In this document: positions 49,014-56,988 of the stretch, one piece after another
Layout: each line of letters opens with the position of its first letter
Numbering within the stretch: position 1 is the stretch's first letter
Assembly: GCF_003323735.1 (NCBI RefSeq)
Contig: NZ_QOIM01000042.1
Coordinates: forward strand, 682,001 to 746,000
DNA from: Streptomyces reniochalinae
GTDB taxonomy: Bacteria > Actinomycetota > Actinomycetes > Streptomycetales > Streptomycetaceae
Direction: 5' to 3'
DNA length: 64,000 nucleotides
Made by a program: the position numbers and the translations under genes
Notes under the pieces: generated by a model
Database searches by the model: none
The model's input: the letters and a program-made list of their open reading frames with translations, nothing else
What the model was told of the DNA's origin: nothing

Positions 49014-50105
49014 ATGTTGGAGGCTCTGGATCTCGACCCGGTCGAGCAGCAGGTCTACGAGGCGCTGGTGGACGGCGCCGTGACCGTCGGCGAACTGCGC
49101 ACCGCCGCCGGGCTGAGCGCCGCCCGCGTCCGTGCGGCGCTCACCGCGCTGGAGAAGCTCAACCTGGTCGGACGGTTCGCCGCCGACCGGGGCCAGGGCG
49201 AGGCGCGCTACCTTCCGGTGGCGCCCGAGATCGCCTTCGAGTCGCTGCTGCTCGCCCGCGAGGAGGAGATCCACAGGACCCGCCGCCACATCCAGCACCT
49301 GGCGGCGCGGTTCCGGGCCAACGCGCCGGGCCGCGACCCCCTGGACCTGGTGGAGATCGTCACAGGGCGGGCGGCCGTCATCCGCCAGGTCGACCAGCTC
49401 CAGCGCAGCGCGCGCACCCAGATACGGGGCATCGACCGGCCGCCGTACGCCAACAGCGATCCGGACCGCCTCGATCCGAAGACCGGCATGATGCCGGTGC
49501 AGGCGCAGATGCTGCGCCGTGGCGTCGGCTACCGCGTCATCTACGACACCGACGGGCTGGCCGCCTCCCACCGGTTCGAGGGGGACATCGGTGCGGCGGC
49601 CCGGCTGGGGGAGGACGCCCGCGTGATGGCCGACACCCCGACGAAGATGCTGATCGCGGACGACCACATCGCGCTGATCCCGCTGCGGGCCGCGCCGCAC
49701 GAGTTGGCCAGCAGCGTCGTCGTCCACCCCTCAGGGCTGCTGGAGGTGCTGTGCGAGTTCTTCGAGGTGCTGTGGGGCAGAGCGCTGCCGATCTCGGAGT
49801 ACCTGGCCGGGCGGCGCCCCGGCGCGCCCGACGGGCCGAGCCACGAGGAGGCCAGGCTGCTGGCGCTGCTGACGACGGGCATGACCGACCAGGTGATGGC
49901 GCGTCAGCTCGGCATCAGCTACCGCACCTTCCAGCGGCGGCTGCACGGGCTGATGGAACGGCTGGGCGCCACGACCCGTTTCCAGCTCGGTATGCGCGCG
50001 GCGAGCCTCGGCTGGGTGCCGCAGGCGCCGGGCGCGGCCGGCCGCGGCGAGGCGGGCGCCGCGCACGAGCCGGCTCCCGAGCCGACCCACGGGCCGGTCC
50101 ACTGA
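49014..50105 (+). CDS. TrmB-like / LuxR-type HTH regulator
   Basis: A 363-residue regulator. Residues 1-60 form a TrmB-type winged helix (LDLDPVEQQVYEALVDGAVTV, LSAARVRAALTALEKLNLVGR). A coiled helix (EEEIHRTRRHIQHLAARF) follows, then a phospholipase-D-like sensor region (IVTGRAAVIRQVDQLQ, IRGIDRPPY, RGVGYRVIYD). Residues about 280-335 are a LuxR-type HTH (EARLLALLTTGMTDQVMARQLGISYRTFQRRLHGLMERLGATTRFQLG). ATG 49014 fits the GAGG at 49001-49004; an ATG at 49005 would overlap it. In streptomycetes this combination is frequent near secreted proteases; a subtilase gene follows 227 bp downstream. Confidence 0.9.
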   Translation: MLEALDLDPVEQQVYEALVDGAVTVGELRTAAGLSAARVRAALTALEKLNLVGRFAADRGQGEARYLPVAPEIAFESLLLAREEEIHRTRRHIQHLAARFRANAPGRDPLDLVEIVTGRAAVIRQVDQLQRSARTQIRGIDRPPYANSDPDRLDPKTGMMPVQAQMLRRGVGYRVIYDTDGLAASHRFEGDIGAAARLGEDARVMADTPTKMLIADDHIALIPLRAAPHELASSVVVHPSGLLEVLCEFFEVLWGRALPISEYLAGRRPGAPDGPSHEEARLLALLTTGMTDQVMARQLGISYRTFQRRLHGLMERLGATTRFQLGMRAASLGWVPQAPGAAGRGEAGAAHEPAPEPTHGPVH

Positions 50106-50250
50106 GCGGTTCCGCGCGGCGGCGCTGGGCGGCGAGGAGTCAGCGCCGGTAAACGTGCGCCGGGGGAAGGGTGTGCGCCGGCTGACCGAGCCGCGAAGAA
50201 TGACCGCCCGTACGGCAATTGACCCTTCGTCGGTCCGGGCAAGCCACCTC

Positions 50251-50280
50251 TTGTCCTGCCAATGACAATGCGCTTAGCGT
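50251..50280 (+). promoter_or_regulatory. Candidate promoter of the subtilase gene
   Basis: TTGTCC (50251-50256) and TAGCGT (50275-50280) with an 18-bp spacer, 53 bp before the start codon, fit a vegetative streptomycete promoter. Confidence 0.5.
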
Positions 50281-50332
50281 GCCGAACGCGCACCCCACAG
50301 GCGCACCCCCCACACGAGGAGGAACCCTCCCC

Positions 50333-51547
50333 ATGGCAGTGACGCGCAAGAAGGTTGCTCTCGGCATATCCGCGGCGGTCGCGGCCGCCGCCATCGGTAC
50401 CGTCACGGCGCTTCCCGCCAGCGCGGCCCCGGAGGCACCGGCCACCGGAACGGTCGTGGGCGCCAAGTCGGCACACGCCGTCAAGGGCAGCTACATCGTC
50501 ACAATGAAGAAGTCGGCGGTCAGCACCAAGTCCGCCGCCGCCAAGGGCAAGACGGTCATCGCCGACCACGGCGGCAAGGTCCGCAGAACCTTCACCAAGG
50601 CCCTCAACGGCTACTCGGCGAAGATGTCCGCGAGCGAGGCCAAGGAGCTGGCCGCGGACCCGGCGGTCGACAAGGTCTTCGCCAACCAGAAGCACACCGT
50701 CAGCGCCGAGCAGGCCAACCCGCCCAACTGGGGCCTGGACCGCATCGACACGCCCGAGCTGAACCTCGACGACAAGTACGTCTACCCGGACAGCGCCGGC
50801 GAGGGCGTGACCGCCTACATCATCGACACCGGTGTGCGCACCACGCACAAGGACTTCGGCGGCCGCGCCAGCAGCGGCTTCGACGCGGTCGACGGTGACG
50901 ACGACGCCTCCGACGGCAACGGCCACGGCACGCACGTCGCCAGCACGGTGGCGGGCGAGGCACACGGCGTCGCCAAGAAGGCCGACGTGGTGGCCGTCCG
51001 CGTGCTGGACGACAACGGCTCGGGCACCACCGAGCAGGTCGTCTCCGGTATCGACTGGGTGACCAAGAACGCCAAGGCCCCCTCGGTGGCCAACATGTCG
51101 CTGGGCGGCGGCGCCGACGAGGCGCTCGACACGGCGGTGCAGAACTCCATCAAGGCGGGCGTCACCTTCGCGGTGGCCGCCGGCAACGAGTCCTCGGACG
51201 CGGGCAACAACTCGCCCGCCCGGGTGCCCGAGGCCATCACCGTCGGTGCCACCGACAACAAGGACGCGCAGGCCGACTTCTCCAACTACGGCAAGGTCGT
51301 CGACCTGTACGCGCCCGGCGTGGACATCACCGCCGCCTGGAACACCGGTGACGACGCCACCGACACCATCTCCGGCACCTCCATGGCCTCCCCGCACGTC
51401 GCGGGCGCCGCGGCGGTCTACCTGTCCGGACACAAGGACGCCACCCCGGAGGCCGTCTCCAAGGGACTGACGGACGGTGCCGCCAAGGACGTCGTCGGCA
51501 ACCCGGGCGAGGGCTCGCCCAACCTGCTCCTCAACGTCGTCGAGTGA
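50333..51547 (+). CDS. Secreted S8 family serine protease (subtilisin/proteinase K type)
   Basis: A 404-residue preproenzyme. ATG 50333 follows GAGGAGGAA. The signal peptide (AVTRKKVALGISAAVAAAAIG...) ends near ALPASAAP (residue 31). An I9 inhibitor prodomain spans about 50-125 (GSYIVTMKKSAV, HGGKVRRTFTKALNGYSAKM). The catalytic domain has Asp165 (YIIDTGVR), His198 (GNGHGTHVAS) and Ser350 (SGTSMASPHVAG), with oxyanion Asn285 in AAGNESSDAGNNSPA. It is a proteinase K-like extracellular protease for nutrient release. A strong terminator follows. Confidence 0.95.
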   Translation: MAVTRKKVALGISAAVAAAAIGTVTALPASAAPEAPATGTVVGAKSAHAVKGSYIVTMKKSAVSTKSAAAKGKTVIADHGGKVRRTFTKALNGYSAKMSASEAKELAADPAVDKVFANQKHTVSAEQANPPNWGLDRIDTPELNLDDKYVYPDSAGEGVTAYIIDTGVRTTHKDFGGRASSGFDAVDGDDDASDGNGHGTHVASTVAGEAHGVAKKADVVAVRVLDDNGSGTTEQVVSGIDWVTKNAKAPSVANMSLGGGADEALDTAVQNSIKAGVTFAVAAGNESSDAGNNSPARVPEAITVGATDNKDAQADFSNYGKVVDLYAPGVDITAAWNTGDDATDTISGTSMASPHVAGAAAVYLSGHKDATPEAVSKGLTDGAAKDVVGNPGEGSPNLLLNVVE

Positions 51548-51595
51548 CACCCGAGTGACACCCTCCACCCAGTTCGCTGGGTAACCCCCCACCTT

Positions 51596-51632
51596 CCGCG
51601 GCCCGGTGTGCCCCACACACACCGGGCCGCGG
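51596..51632. terminator. Hairpin terminator of the subtilase gene
   Basis: CCGCGGCCCGGTGTG (51596-51610) pairs exactly with CACACCGGGCCGCGG (51618-51632) around CCCCACA, 49 bp after the stop codon. Confidence 0.85.
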
Positions 51633-51640
51633 TCGTGCGC

Positions 51641-51880
51641 GCGGACGACGCCTACCGGCCGGGCGAAGGAGAACTCACGGAGCGCCTCCGCGCGTCTCAG
51701 CTCCAGGACCTGCTGCCCCTGATCGCCGCCTGCCTGGAGAAGGACCCCGCCCTGCGGCCCGCCCTGTCGGCGGTGCGGGCCCTCGACCCGCACGGCGAGC
51801 TGTCCTGGGCGGCGCTCTCCACGGTCCGCGACAGGTCCTGCGAGCAGGACGAGGACTGGCACCTCGCCCCACCCGGCCCC
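51641..51880 (+). pseudogene. Possible remnant of a serine/threonine protein kinase C-lobe
   Basis: In the otherwise gene-free 458-bp gap a plus-strand frame reads RADDAYRPGEGELTERLRAS and then LQDLLPLIAACLEKDPALRP. The latter is very close to the subdomain XI consensus of bacterial Ser/Thr kinases (LIxxCLxKDPxxRP). No catalytic core, start or ribosome site precedes it, since the subtilase terminator lies right before. The frame then drifts into Pro/Ser-rich sequence. It may be a decayed kinase gene end; chance similarity cannot be excluded. Confidence 0.35.
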
Positions 51881-52005
51881 GCATCCCCGCCCGGCGACGC
51901 GTCCCCCGCCCCGTCGCCCCCGGGGCGCGACGAGCCGCCCGCCTCTGCCGCCTCGCGGGGCGGTGACCGGACGCGGCGAGCCGGTGGGGCGCGTAGCCCG
52001 GGGGT

Positions 52006-53058
52006 TCAGGTGCCGGTCCCGTCGCTCCCGTCGGCGGTGGCGTGCTCGTCGAGGCGACGGGCCAGCGCGTGTACCAGGTCGCGCAGTGCGGCGGGTCGTT
52101 CGATGACGAACGGGCGGTCCACGGCGGCGAGTACGGCCGGGATCCACTCCAGCCGCTCGGCGTTCAGCCGGACCTCGACCCACCCGGCCCCGGCGCTGTC
52201 CTCCCGGGCGCCGTCGTCCGCCTCCTCGGGCGCGGCGGAGGCCGCCCCGGCCCCGGCCGGGGACAAGGTGGCGAGCCCGGCGGGCAGCTGGCGGCGGATG
52301 TGCGCGACGTCGGCGCGGATGCGCAGGACCACCTCGTGGGCCCAGGGCGTGCGCGCGATGCCGTCCAGCACGGTGGCCACCGGGTCGAAACCCGCCGGGA
52401 TCTCGAACGAGCCGGACTGCACGGACAGGGCGGTGATCCGGTCCAGCCGGAAGGTGCGTACCTCGCCGTCCCCGGCGGCCCGGTCGGCGGCGGTCAGATA
52501 CCAGCGCCCGGAATGCGCCACGAGACCGTAAGGCAGCACCGTGCGGTCGCTGACGCGGCCCCTGCGGTCGCTGTAGGTGAGTGCCACGGGGTGCTGGTGG
52601 CGTGCGGCTCCGGCGAGTTCGAGCAGCACGCCCGCTTCCGGAGGGGCGGCCGCACGGGGCGGCCCGGTGAAACCGACGGTCTCCAGCAGCGCCTCCAGCC
52701 GCTGGGCCAGGCGCCCCGGCAGAACGCGGCGCAGTTTCGCGGCGGCGCTCTCACCCGCCGCCACGTCCCTGGCGGACAGCCCGGTCCTGCGGCCCGCCAG
52801 GAGACCCAGCAGAACAGCGAGGGCCTCCTCCTCGGTGAACATCAGCGGCGGCAGCCGGTAGCCGGGCGCGAGCCGGTAGCCGCCGTGGCGGCCGCGCACC
52901 GCGTCGACGGGCACGCCCAGGTCCAGCAGGTGGCCGACGTAGCGGCGGACGGTGCGCTCGTCCACGCCGAGGCGGGCGGCCAGGTCGGGGACGGTGCGCA
53001 GGCCGCCGCCCTGGAGGATCTCCAGCAGAGCGAGCACCCGGGCGGTCGAGGTGGGCAT
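52006..53058 (-). CDS. WYL-domain transcriptional regulator (HTH_11/DeoR type)
   Basis: A 350-residue regulator. Residues 1-60 are the winged helix (RVLALLEILQGGGLRTVPDL, VDERTVRRYVGHLLDLGVPV, RGRHGGYRLAPGYRLPPL). The WYL domain at about 145-215 contains RHQHPVALTYSDRRGRVSDRTVLPYGLVAHSGRWYLTAADRAAG and FRLDRI. A C-terminal WCX extension ends in ALARRLDEH. WYL proteins sense nucleic acid or nucleotide ligands. It is divergent from a VOC-family gene with about 100 bp between the starts, which it probably controls; this gene pair is common in actinobacteria. Confidence 0.92.
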   Translation of the reverse strand: MPTSTARVLALLEILQGGGLRTVPDLAARLGVDERTVRRYVGHLLDLGVPVDAVRGRHGGYRLAPGYRLPPLMFTEEEALAVLLGLLAGRRTGLSARDVAAGESAAAKLRRVLPGRLAQRLEALLETVGFTGPPRAAAPPEAGVLLELAGAARHQHPVALTYSDRRGRVSDRTVLPYGLVAHSGRWYLTAADRAAGDGEVRTFRLDRITALSVQSGSFEIPAGFDPVATVLDGIARTPWAHEVVLRIRADVAHIRRQLPAGLATLSPAGAGAASAAPEEADDGAREDSAGAGWVEVRLNAERLEWIPAVLAAVDRPFVIERPAALRDLVHALARRLDEHATADGSDGTGT

Positions 53059-53159
53059 CGGAGAATTGTCCCGCGGATACCGGGCGGATCCTGCCCGGTA
53101 TCGCCTCTAGCGTGCGAGAGACCCCGCACCCGGGGCCCGCTTTCCGAAAGGCCACCGTC

Positions 53160-53558
53160 ATGAACTGCGTCTCCATCCGGATGATCACCGACGACGTCGC
53201 TCGCCTCGTCACCTTCTACGAGCAGGTCACCCGGGTCGCGGCGAGGTGGGCGACGCCCGACTTCGCCGAGCTGGTGACACCGTCCTGCACGCTCGCGCTC
53301 GCGAGCAGCCGCACCCTGGCACTGTTCGGCGACGACTGTGCCCGCCCCGCCGCCAACCACTCGGTGATCGTCGAGTTCCGCGTCGACGACGCCGACGCGG
53401 AGTACCAGCGCGTGTCCTCGCTGGACTGCGCGGTCGTCCAGGCGCCGACGACGATGCCGTGGGGCAACCGCTCCCTCCTCTTCCGCGACCCGGACGGCAA
53501 CCTCGTCAACTTCTTCACGCCCGTCACCGAGGAGGCGCTGCGGCGGCAGGAGCGCTGA
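53160..53558 (+). CDS. VOC family (glyoxalase-like) protein
   Basis: A 132-residue protein with the paired beta-alpha-beta-beta-beta modules of the vicinal-oxygen-chelate superfamily. MNCVSIRMITDDVARLVTFYEQV opens the first module, HSVIVEFRVDDADAEYQRV the second, and NRSLLFRDPDGNLVNFFTPV is the characteristic last strand. Possible metal ligands are sparse at the N-terminus (no His there), so it may not be a classical glyoxalase I. GAAAGG precedes ATG 53160. It is divergent from the WYL regulator. Confidence 0.88.
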   Translation: MNCVSIRMITDDVARLVTFYEQVTRVAARWATPDFAELVTPSCTLALASSRTLALFGDDCARPAANHSVIVEFRVDDADAEYQRVSSLDCAVVQAPTTMPWGNRSLLFRDPDGNLVNFFTPVTEEALRRQER

Positions 53559-53580
53559 GGCCGCGGGGGGCCGGGGCCTC

Positions 53581-54528
53581 TCACTCGAAGGTGGGCTCTC
53601 CCGACCGGGTCGGGACGGCGTCCAGCGCGGCGAGTGTCGCGTCGTCGAGGGCGAGCGCGCCCGCGGCGACGTTCGCCTCCAGGTGTGCGGCATCGGCCGT
53701 GCCCGGGATGAGCAGCACGTTCGGCGCGTGGTGGAGCAGCCAGGCCAGCCCGATCTGCGAGGGGGCGGCTCCCAGGGACTCCGCAGCGGCGAGGACCGCG
53801 GGCTCGTCGGTCGCCTTCGGCATGCCGGGGAACGCGCTGCCGAGCGGGAAGTACGGCACCCAGGCGATGTTCTCGTCGAGGCAGATCCTGAGCATCTCCT
53901 CGTCGCCGCGGGACACGAGGCTGTAGCTGTTCTGCACGCACACGGGGCCGACCGGGAGCGCCCGGCGCAGCTCGTCGGGGCCGACGTTGCTGACCCCGAG
54001 CTTGTCGATCTTGCCCTCGTCGCGCAGGGCGGTCAGTACGGCGAGCTGGTCGTCGATGTCGACGAGCTGCTCGCCCTCGGCGCGCAGCCCCGGACCGGTC
54101 TCCGCGCGGCGCAGGTTGACCACGGGAAGCTGCTCCAGGCGGAGGGCGGCGAGGTTGGCCTCCACCTCGGCCCGCAGCTCCTCGGGCCGCTGCGCCAGCC
54201 GCAGCGGAAAGCGGCCGCCGGGGTCGGAGGTGGCGCCGACCTTGGTGACGACGAGGACGCCGTCCTCGGGGCGGAACGCCTCGCGGATGACGCCGTTGAC
54301 GAAGCCGTCGCCGTAGAACTGGGCGGTGTCGACGTGGTCCACGCCCAGCTCGACGGCGCGGCGCAGGACCGCAACGGCCGAGGCGCGGTCGCCGTTCAGG
54401 CGTTCGAGCTGCATGGCGCCGTAGCCGACGCGGGAGACGGTACGGCCGGCGAGTCGGCCCGGCCCTCCGGCGCGGGGGACGCCGGTGGCCGTGGTGTGGT
54501 CGGACGAAGGGGTCGGAGAGGTCGTCAT
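53581..54528 (-). CDS. Aldo/keto reductase
   Basis: A 315-residue NADPH-dependent TIM-barrel oxidoreductase. The catalytic set is Asp and Tyr in HVDTAQFYGDG, Lys in LVVTKVGAT and an Asn-Leu-Arg segment at the usual His position (LPVVNLRRAE), as in the OxdE/IolS-like branch. Cofactor contacts are in KLGVSNVGPDEL and LLIPGTADAAHLEANVAAG. It is divergent from a TetR gene; the shared intergenic region holds two palindromes that probably bind that repressor. Substrate unknown; such pairs often respond to reactive aldehydes or quinones. Confidence 0.92.
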   Translation of the reverse strand: MTTSPTPSSDHTTATGVPRAGGPGRLAGRTVSRVGYGAMQLERLNGDRASAVAVLRRAVELGVDHVDTAQFYGDGFVNGVIREAFRPEDGVLVVTKVGATSDPGGRFPLRLAQRPEELRAEVEANLAALRLEQLPVVNLRRAETGPGLRAEGEQLVDIDDQLAVLTALRDEGKIDKLGVSNVGPDELRRALPVGPVCVQNSYSLVSRGDEEMLRICLDENIAWVPYFPLGSAFPGMPKATDEPAVLAAAESLGAAPSQIGLAWLLHHAPNVLLIPGTADAAHLEANVAAGALALDDATLAALDAVPTRSGEPTFE

Positions 54529-54556
54529 GAGGTGCCGCTCCCGTGAGACGATGGAG

Positions 54557-54608
54557 TAAGCGGAGGGGTCTCCGCTTATCGACCGTAACACTACCGGAGG
54601 GTCCTCCG
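54557..54608. promoter_or_regulatory. Two palindromes in the divergent AKR/TetR promoter
   Basis: TAAGCGGAG-GGGT-CTCCGCTTA (54557-54578) and CGGAGG-GT-CCTCCG (54595-54608) are perfect inverted repeats sharing the CGGAG core. The second overlaps the ribosome site of the tetR gene. They are the likely binding sites of the TetR protein encoded here. Confidence 0.75.
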
Positions 54609-54610
54609 TT

Positions 54611-55210
54611 TTGAACGCGCCCGAGCCGCCTCCCGGCCCCGCGTCCGGTCGCCCCGCACGCGCCGACGCGCGGCGCAACCGCGAGAAACTCCTCACCGCG
54701 GCGCGCACCGTGTTCGCCACTGCGGAGGGCGCCGTCCCGCTCGACGCCGTCGCCCGCGAGGCGGGCGTCGGCATCGGCACGCTCTACCGCCACTTCCCCA
54801 CCCGCGAAGCGCTCGTGGAGGCGGTCTACGCCGCCGAGTTGGACGGTGTCGTCACCGCCGTCCCCGCGCTGCTCGCCGAGCTGCCCCCCGAGGCGGCGCT
54901 GCGCGCCTGGCTCGACCGCTACGCCGCGTTCGTCGCCGCCAAACGCGGCCTCCTCGACACCCTCCGCGCCGGCTGGGCCTCGGGCAGCATCGCCACCCCC
55001 GACACGCGGGGGCGCCTCACCGAGGCGGTCGCGGCCGTCCTGGAGGCCGGAGCGCGGACGGGCTCACTCCGTGGCGACGTCGACCCGGACGACGTCCTCA
55101 CTCTGCTGCTGGGCCTCTTCCACGCCACCCCCGCGGGTGGCGCTCCGCGCCGGATCGGCCCCCTGCTCGACCTCATCGTCGACGCGCTCCGCCCCCGGCC
55201 CGGCGGCTGA
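54611..55210 (+). CDS. TetR/AcrR family transcriptional regulator
   Basis: A 199-residue repressor starting at TTG 54611 behind GGAGGG (54596-54601). The HTH is RREKLL-type: RNREKLLTAARTVFATAEGAVPLDAVAREAGVGIGTLYRHFPTREALVEAVYAAEL (about residues 20-75). The C-terminal ligand domain is helical (LRAWLDRYAAFVAAKRGLLDTLRAG, DVDPDDVLTLLLGLFHA). It is divergent from an aldo/keto reductase and the palindromes between them fit dual control, with the unusual TTG start and operator-covered ribosome site keeping its own level low. Confidence 0.93.
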   Translation: MNAPEPPPGPASGRPARADARRNREKLLTAARTVFATAEGAVPLDAVAREAGVGIGTLYRHFPTREALVEAVYAAELDGVVTAVPALLAELPPEAALRAWLDRYAAFVAAKRGLLDTLRAGWASGSIATPDTRGRLTEAVAAVLEAGARTGSLRGDVDPDDVLTLLLGLFHATPAGGAPRRIGPLLDLIVDALRPRPGG

Positions 55211-55390
55211 GCCTGTGGCCGTCCGGCCCGGGACGCGGCGCAGTTGGTCTCCGTACCGGTAGACGACGATGGGCGGGGCCCCCTCGTCCAGCATGAGGCG
55301 GTGGATGAACGGGGCAGGCCCCGTCACCTGGATGATCGTCCCCGTCTTCCCGGTCTTCCGGTCCTGGGCGACCTCACCCACGGCCCACAC
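55211..55390 (-). CDS. Small protein of unknown function (WAVGEV type); 3' end uncertain
   Basis: From GTG 55390 the frame reads MWAVGEVAQDRKTGKTGTII, then QVTGPAPFIHRLMLDEGAPP and IVVYRYGDQLRRVPGR. This resembles short beta-rich proteins with a W-x-V-G-D/E-x-A start that occur near XRE/DUF397 genes in streptomycetes. The start is 2 bp before the stop of the upstream small gene, so they are probably coupled. The stop codon is not reached until 55064, which would overlap the tetR 3' end by 147 bp antisense; I give only the part with plausible coding character. Confidence 0.4.
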
Positions 55391-55391
55391 C

Positions 55392-55583
55392 TCACAGCCC
55401 CCGCAGGTGCCGGCGCCCCTCGGCGGGTGCCTCCGGCGCGTGGGTTCGACGCAGGTGTGCGCCGAAGAGGGCTTCGAGGTCCGCGCGGGGCCGCGGGTCG
55501 CCCGCCGCGCGGTTGATCATCGTGCGATACCACGCGCAGTCCTCGCAGGGGCGTGCCGCGCCCCCGCCTTCCGAATGCTCCAT
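55392..55583 (-). CDS. Small C2H2-like protein of unknown function
   Basis: A 63-residue protein from ATG 55583 (MEHSEGGGAARPCEDCAWY). It contains CEDC and, 24 residues later, HLRRTH, a spacing compatible with a small zinc-binding fold, and ends in EGRRHLRGL. An upstream start at 55667 would add 28 less convincing residues. Similar tiny proteins accompany XRE/DUF397 clusters. The next minus-strand gene begins at its stop codon. Confidence 0.45.
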   Translation of the reverse strand: MEHSEGGGAARPCEDCAWYRTMINRAAGDPRPRADLEALFGAHLRRTHAPEAPAEGRRHLRGL

Positions 55584-55724
55584 CGTTCCCACCCGCTGGT
55601 CGAGTTGGTGACTCACTGTGGTGAGAACAACACGTGGAGGGCTACGATGACGCGGTATAAGTGCCATTCTTTATGGCTTCGGCCCGAAGGTGGCAGGCCT
55701 CGCCTCTAGTTGGAGCTGGTCAGC

Positions 55725-56647
55725 ATGGCTCTGCCGCGCAAAGGCTTAGCGCACATCAATATCCCCCCGGGACTCGGAGCCGACATCCAGCGAGTTCGGA
55801 GAGCTCGGGGATCTCACAGACGGCTTTCGCTTCCGCCACCGGCTATACGCAGAGCTACGTGAGCCAGGTCGAGGCGGGAAAGATCTTGCCCTCCATGAGA
55901 TTCGCTGAGGCGTGCGATCACGTCTTCGGCACGGGGGACTTGTTCGTCCGCCAGCTCCGACGGGTGGTCGAGGGTGAGTACCCGGAGTGGTTCGCTCCGT
56001 ACATCGACGCTGAGCGTAGAGCGACCGACATCCGTGATTTCTCGACGGTTCTCGTCATGGGACTGCTTCAGACCGAGAGGTACGCACGGGCGGTCCTCGG
56101 CGGGGGGCGTTTGGCTACGTCAGGGCTCGACCTCGACGCAGCGGTGATGAGTCGCTTGCGGCGGCGGGAGGTCCTTGAGCAGGCGGATCCACCGCACGTG
56201 TGGGTTGTGCTGCACGAGGCGTGCTTGTGGGCGGAAGTGGGCTCAGCGCACATCATGGTGGAGCAGTTGGGCTTTCTCCTCCATGCGATGAAGCACTACC
56301 CAATGCTCACGCTCCAAGTACGGCCTCTCGGTGCAGAGGGCGTGTCGGTGACTGCTCCGTTCACGTTGTTGAACTTCTCCGGCGGGAAGACGGCTGTGTA
56401 CGTTGAAGGGCCGCAGGGAGGGCAGCCGTACGAGACGCCGGAAACCGTCACCAAAGTCGCTGGTCTCTATGATCAGTTGAGGGCTTGCTCACTGGGTCCG
56501 CAAGCCTCGGAGGCCCTAATCAGCGACGTGAGGAGCGCACATGAGCGCAATGTGGATCAGGTCCACCTACAGCGACAGCCAAGGGGGCCAGTGCGTCGAG
56601 TGGGCCCCGGGTCTCACGTCAGGCGCGGGCGACGTCCCCGTGCGTGA
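55725..56647 (+). pseudogene. XRE-family HTH regulator with DUF5753, frameshifted near its 5' end
   Basis: ATG 55725 (GGAG at 55712) opens MALPRKGLAHINIPPGLGAD and IQRVRRARG, then hits a stop at 55860. The HTH continues in another frame as ISQTAFASATGYTQSYVSQV-EAGKILPSMRF, so one G is missing in the G4 run 55807-55810. The rest is a complete DUF5753 ligand-like domain (FSTVLVMGLLQTERYARAVL, LRRREVLEQADPPHVWVVLHEACL, FTLLNFSGGKTAVYVEGPQGGQPYETPETVTK). Codon 8 is TTA (55746-55748), so bldA dependence is also indicated. The frame ends at 56647, overlapping the first DUF397 gene by about 100 bp, longer than usual. Either a true null allele or a base-call error in the G run. Confidence 0.8.
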
Positions 56648-56735
56648 CAGCAAGGACACAGGCCGCGCCACGTTGACGTTTTCACTTGCCGCGTGGGCAG
56701 CCTTCGTAGAGGACGTGAAGCGCGACGAGCGCTGA
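56541..56735 (+). CDS. DUF397 protein, copy 1
   Basis: A 64-residue DUF397 protein: MSAMWIRSTYSDSQGGQCVEWAPG, then GDVPVRDSKDTGRATLTFS and AWAAFVEDVKRDER. The W-x-x-S-x-x-S, C-V-E and V-x-V-R-D-S-K blocks define the family. ATG 56541 follows GAGGAG. DUF397 proteins act with XRE-DUF5753 partners in regulatory or toxin-antitoxin-like pairs that affect development and antibiotic production (whiJ/abaA-type loci). Confidence 0.92.
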   Translation: MSAMWIRSTYSDSQGGQCVEWAPGLTSGAGDVPVRDSKDTGRATLTFSLAAWAAFVEDVKRDER

Positions 56736-56764
56736 CTTCCATACGCCGATGGCGGGGAGGCTCC

Positions 56765-56959
56765 ATGAGCGCAACCTGGATCAGGTCCAGCTACAGCGAC
56801 GGTCAAGGGGGCAACTGCGTCGAGTGGGCCCCGGGGCGCGTGTGCGGCGGGGGAGCCGTCCCGGTGCGTGACAGCAAGGACACCACGCGAGCAGCGTTGG
56901 CGTTTTCGCCTGCTGCGTGGGCAGCCTTCGTAGAGGACATGAAGCGCGACGAGCGCTGA
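56765..56959 (+). CDS. DUF397 protein, copy 2
   Basis: A 64-residue paralogue of copy 1, MSATWIRSSYSDGQGGNCVEWAPG, with GRVCGGGAVPVRDSKDTTRAALAFS and the same FVEDMKRDER end. It differs from copy 1 in about 17 positions and has an extra Cys in RVCGGG. GGGGAGG lies 5 bases before the ATG. Gene spacing is 29 bp on both sides, so all three copies should be on one mRNA. Confidence 0.92.
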   Translation: MSATWIRSSYSDGQGGNCVEWAPGRVCGGGAVPVRDSKDTTRAALAFSPAAWAAFVEDMKRDER

Positions 56960-56988
56960 CTTCAACGTGTCGGCAGCCGGGAGGCTCC

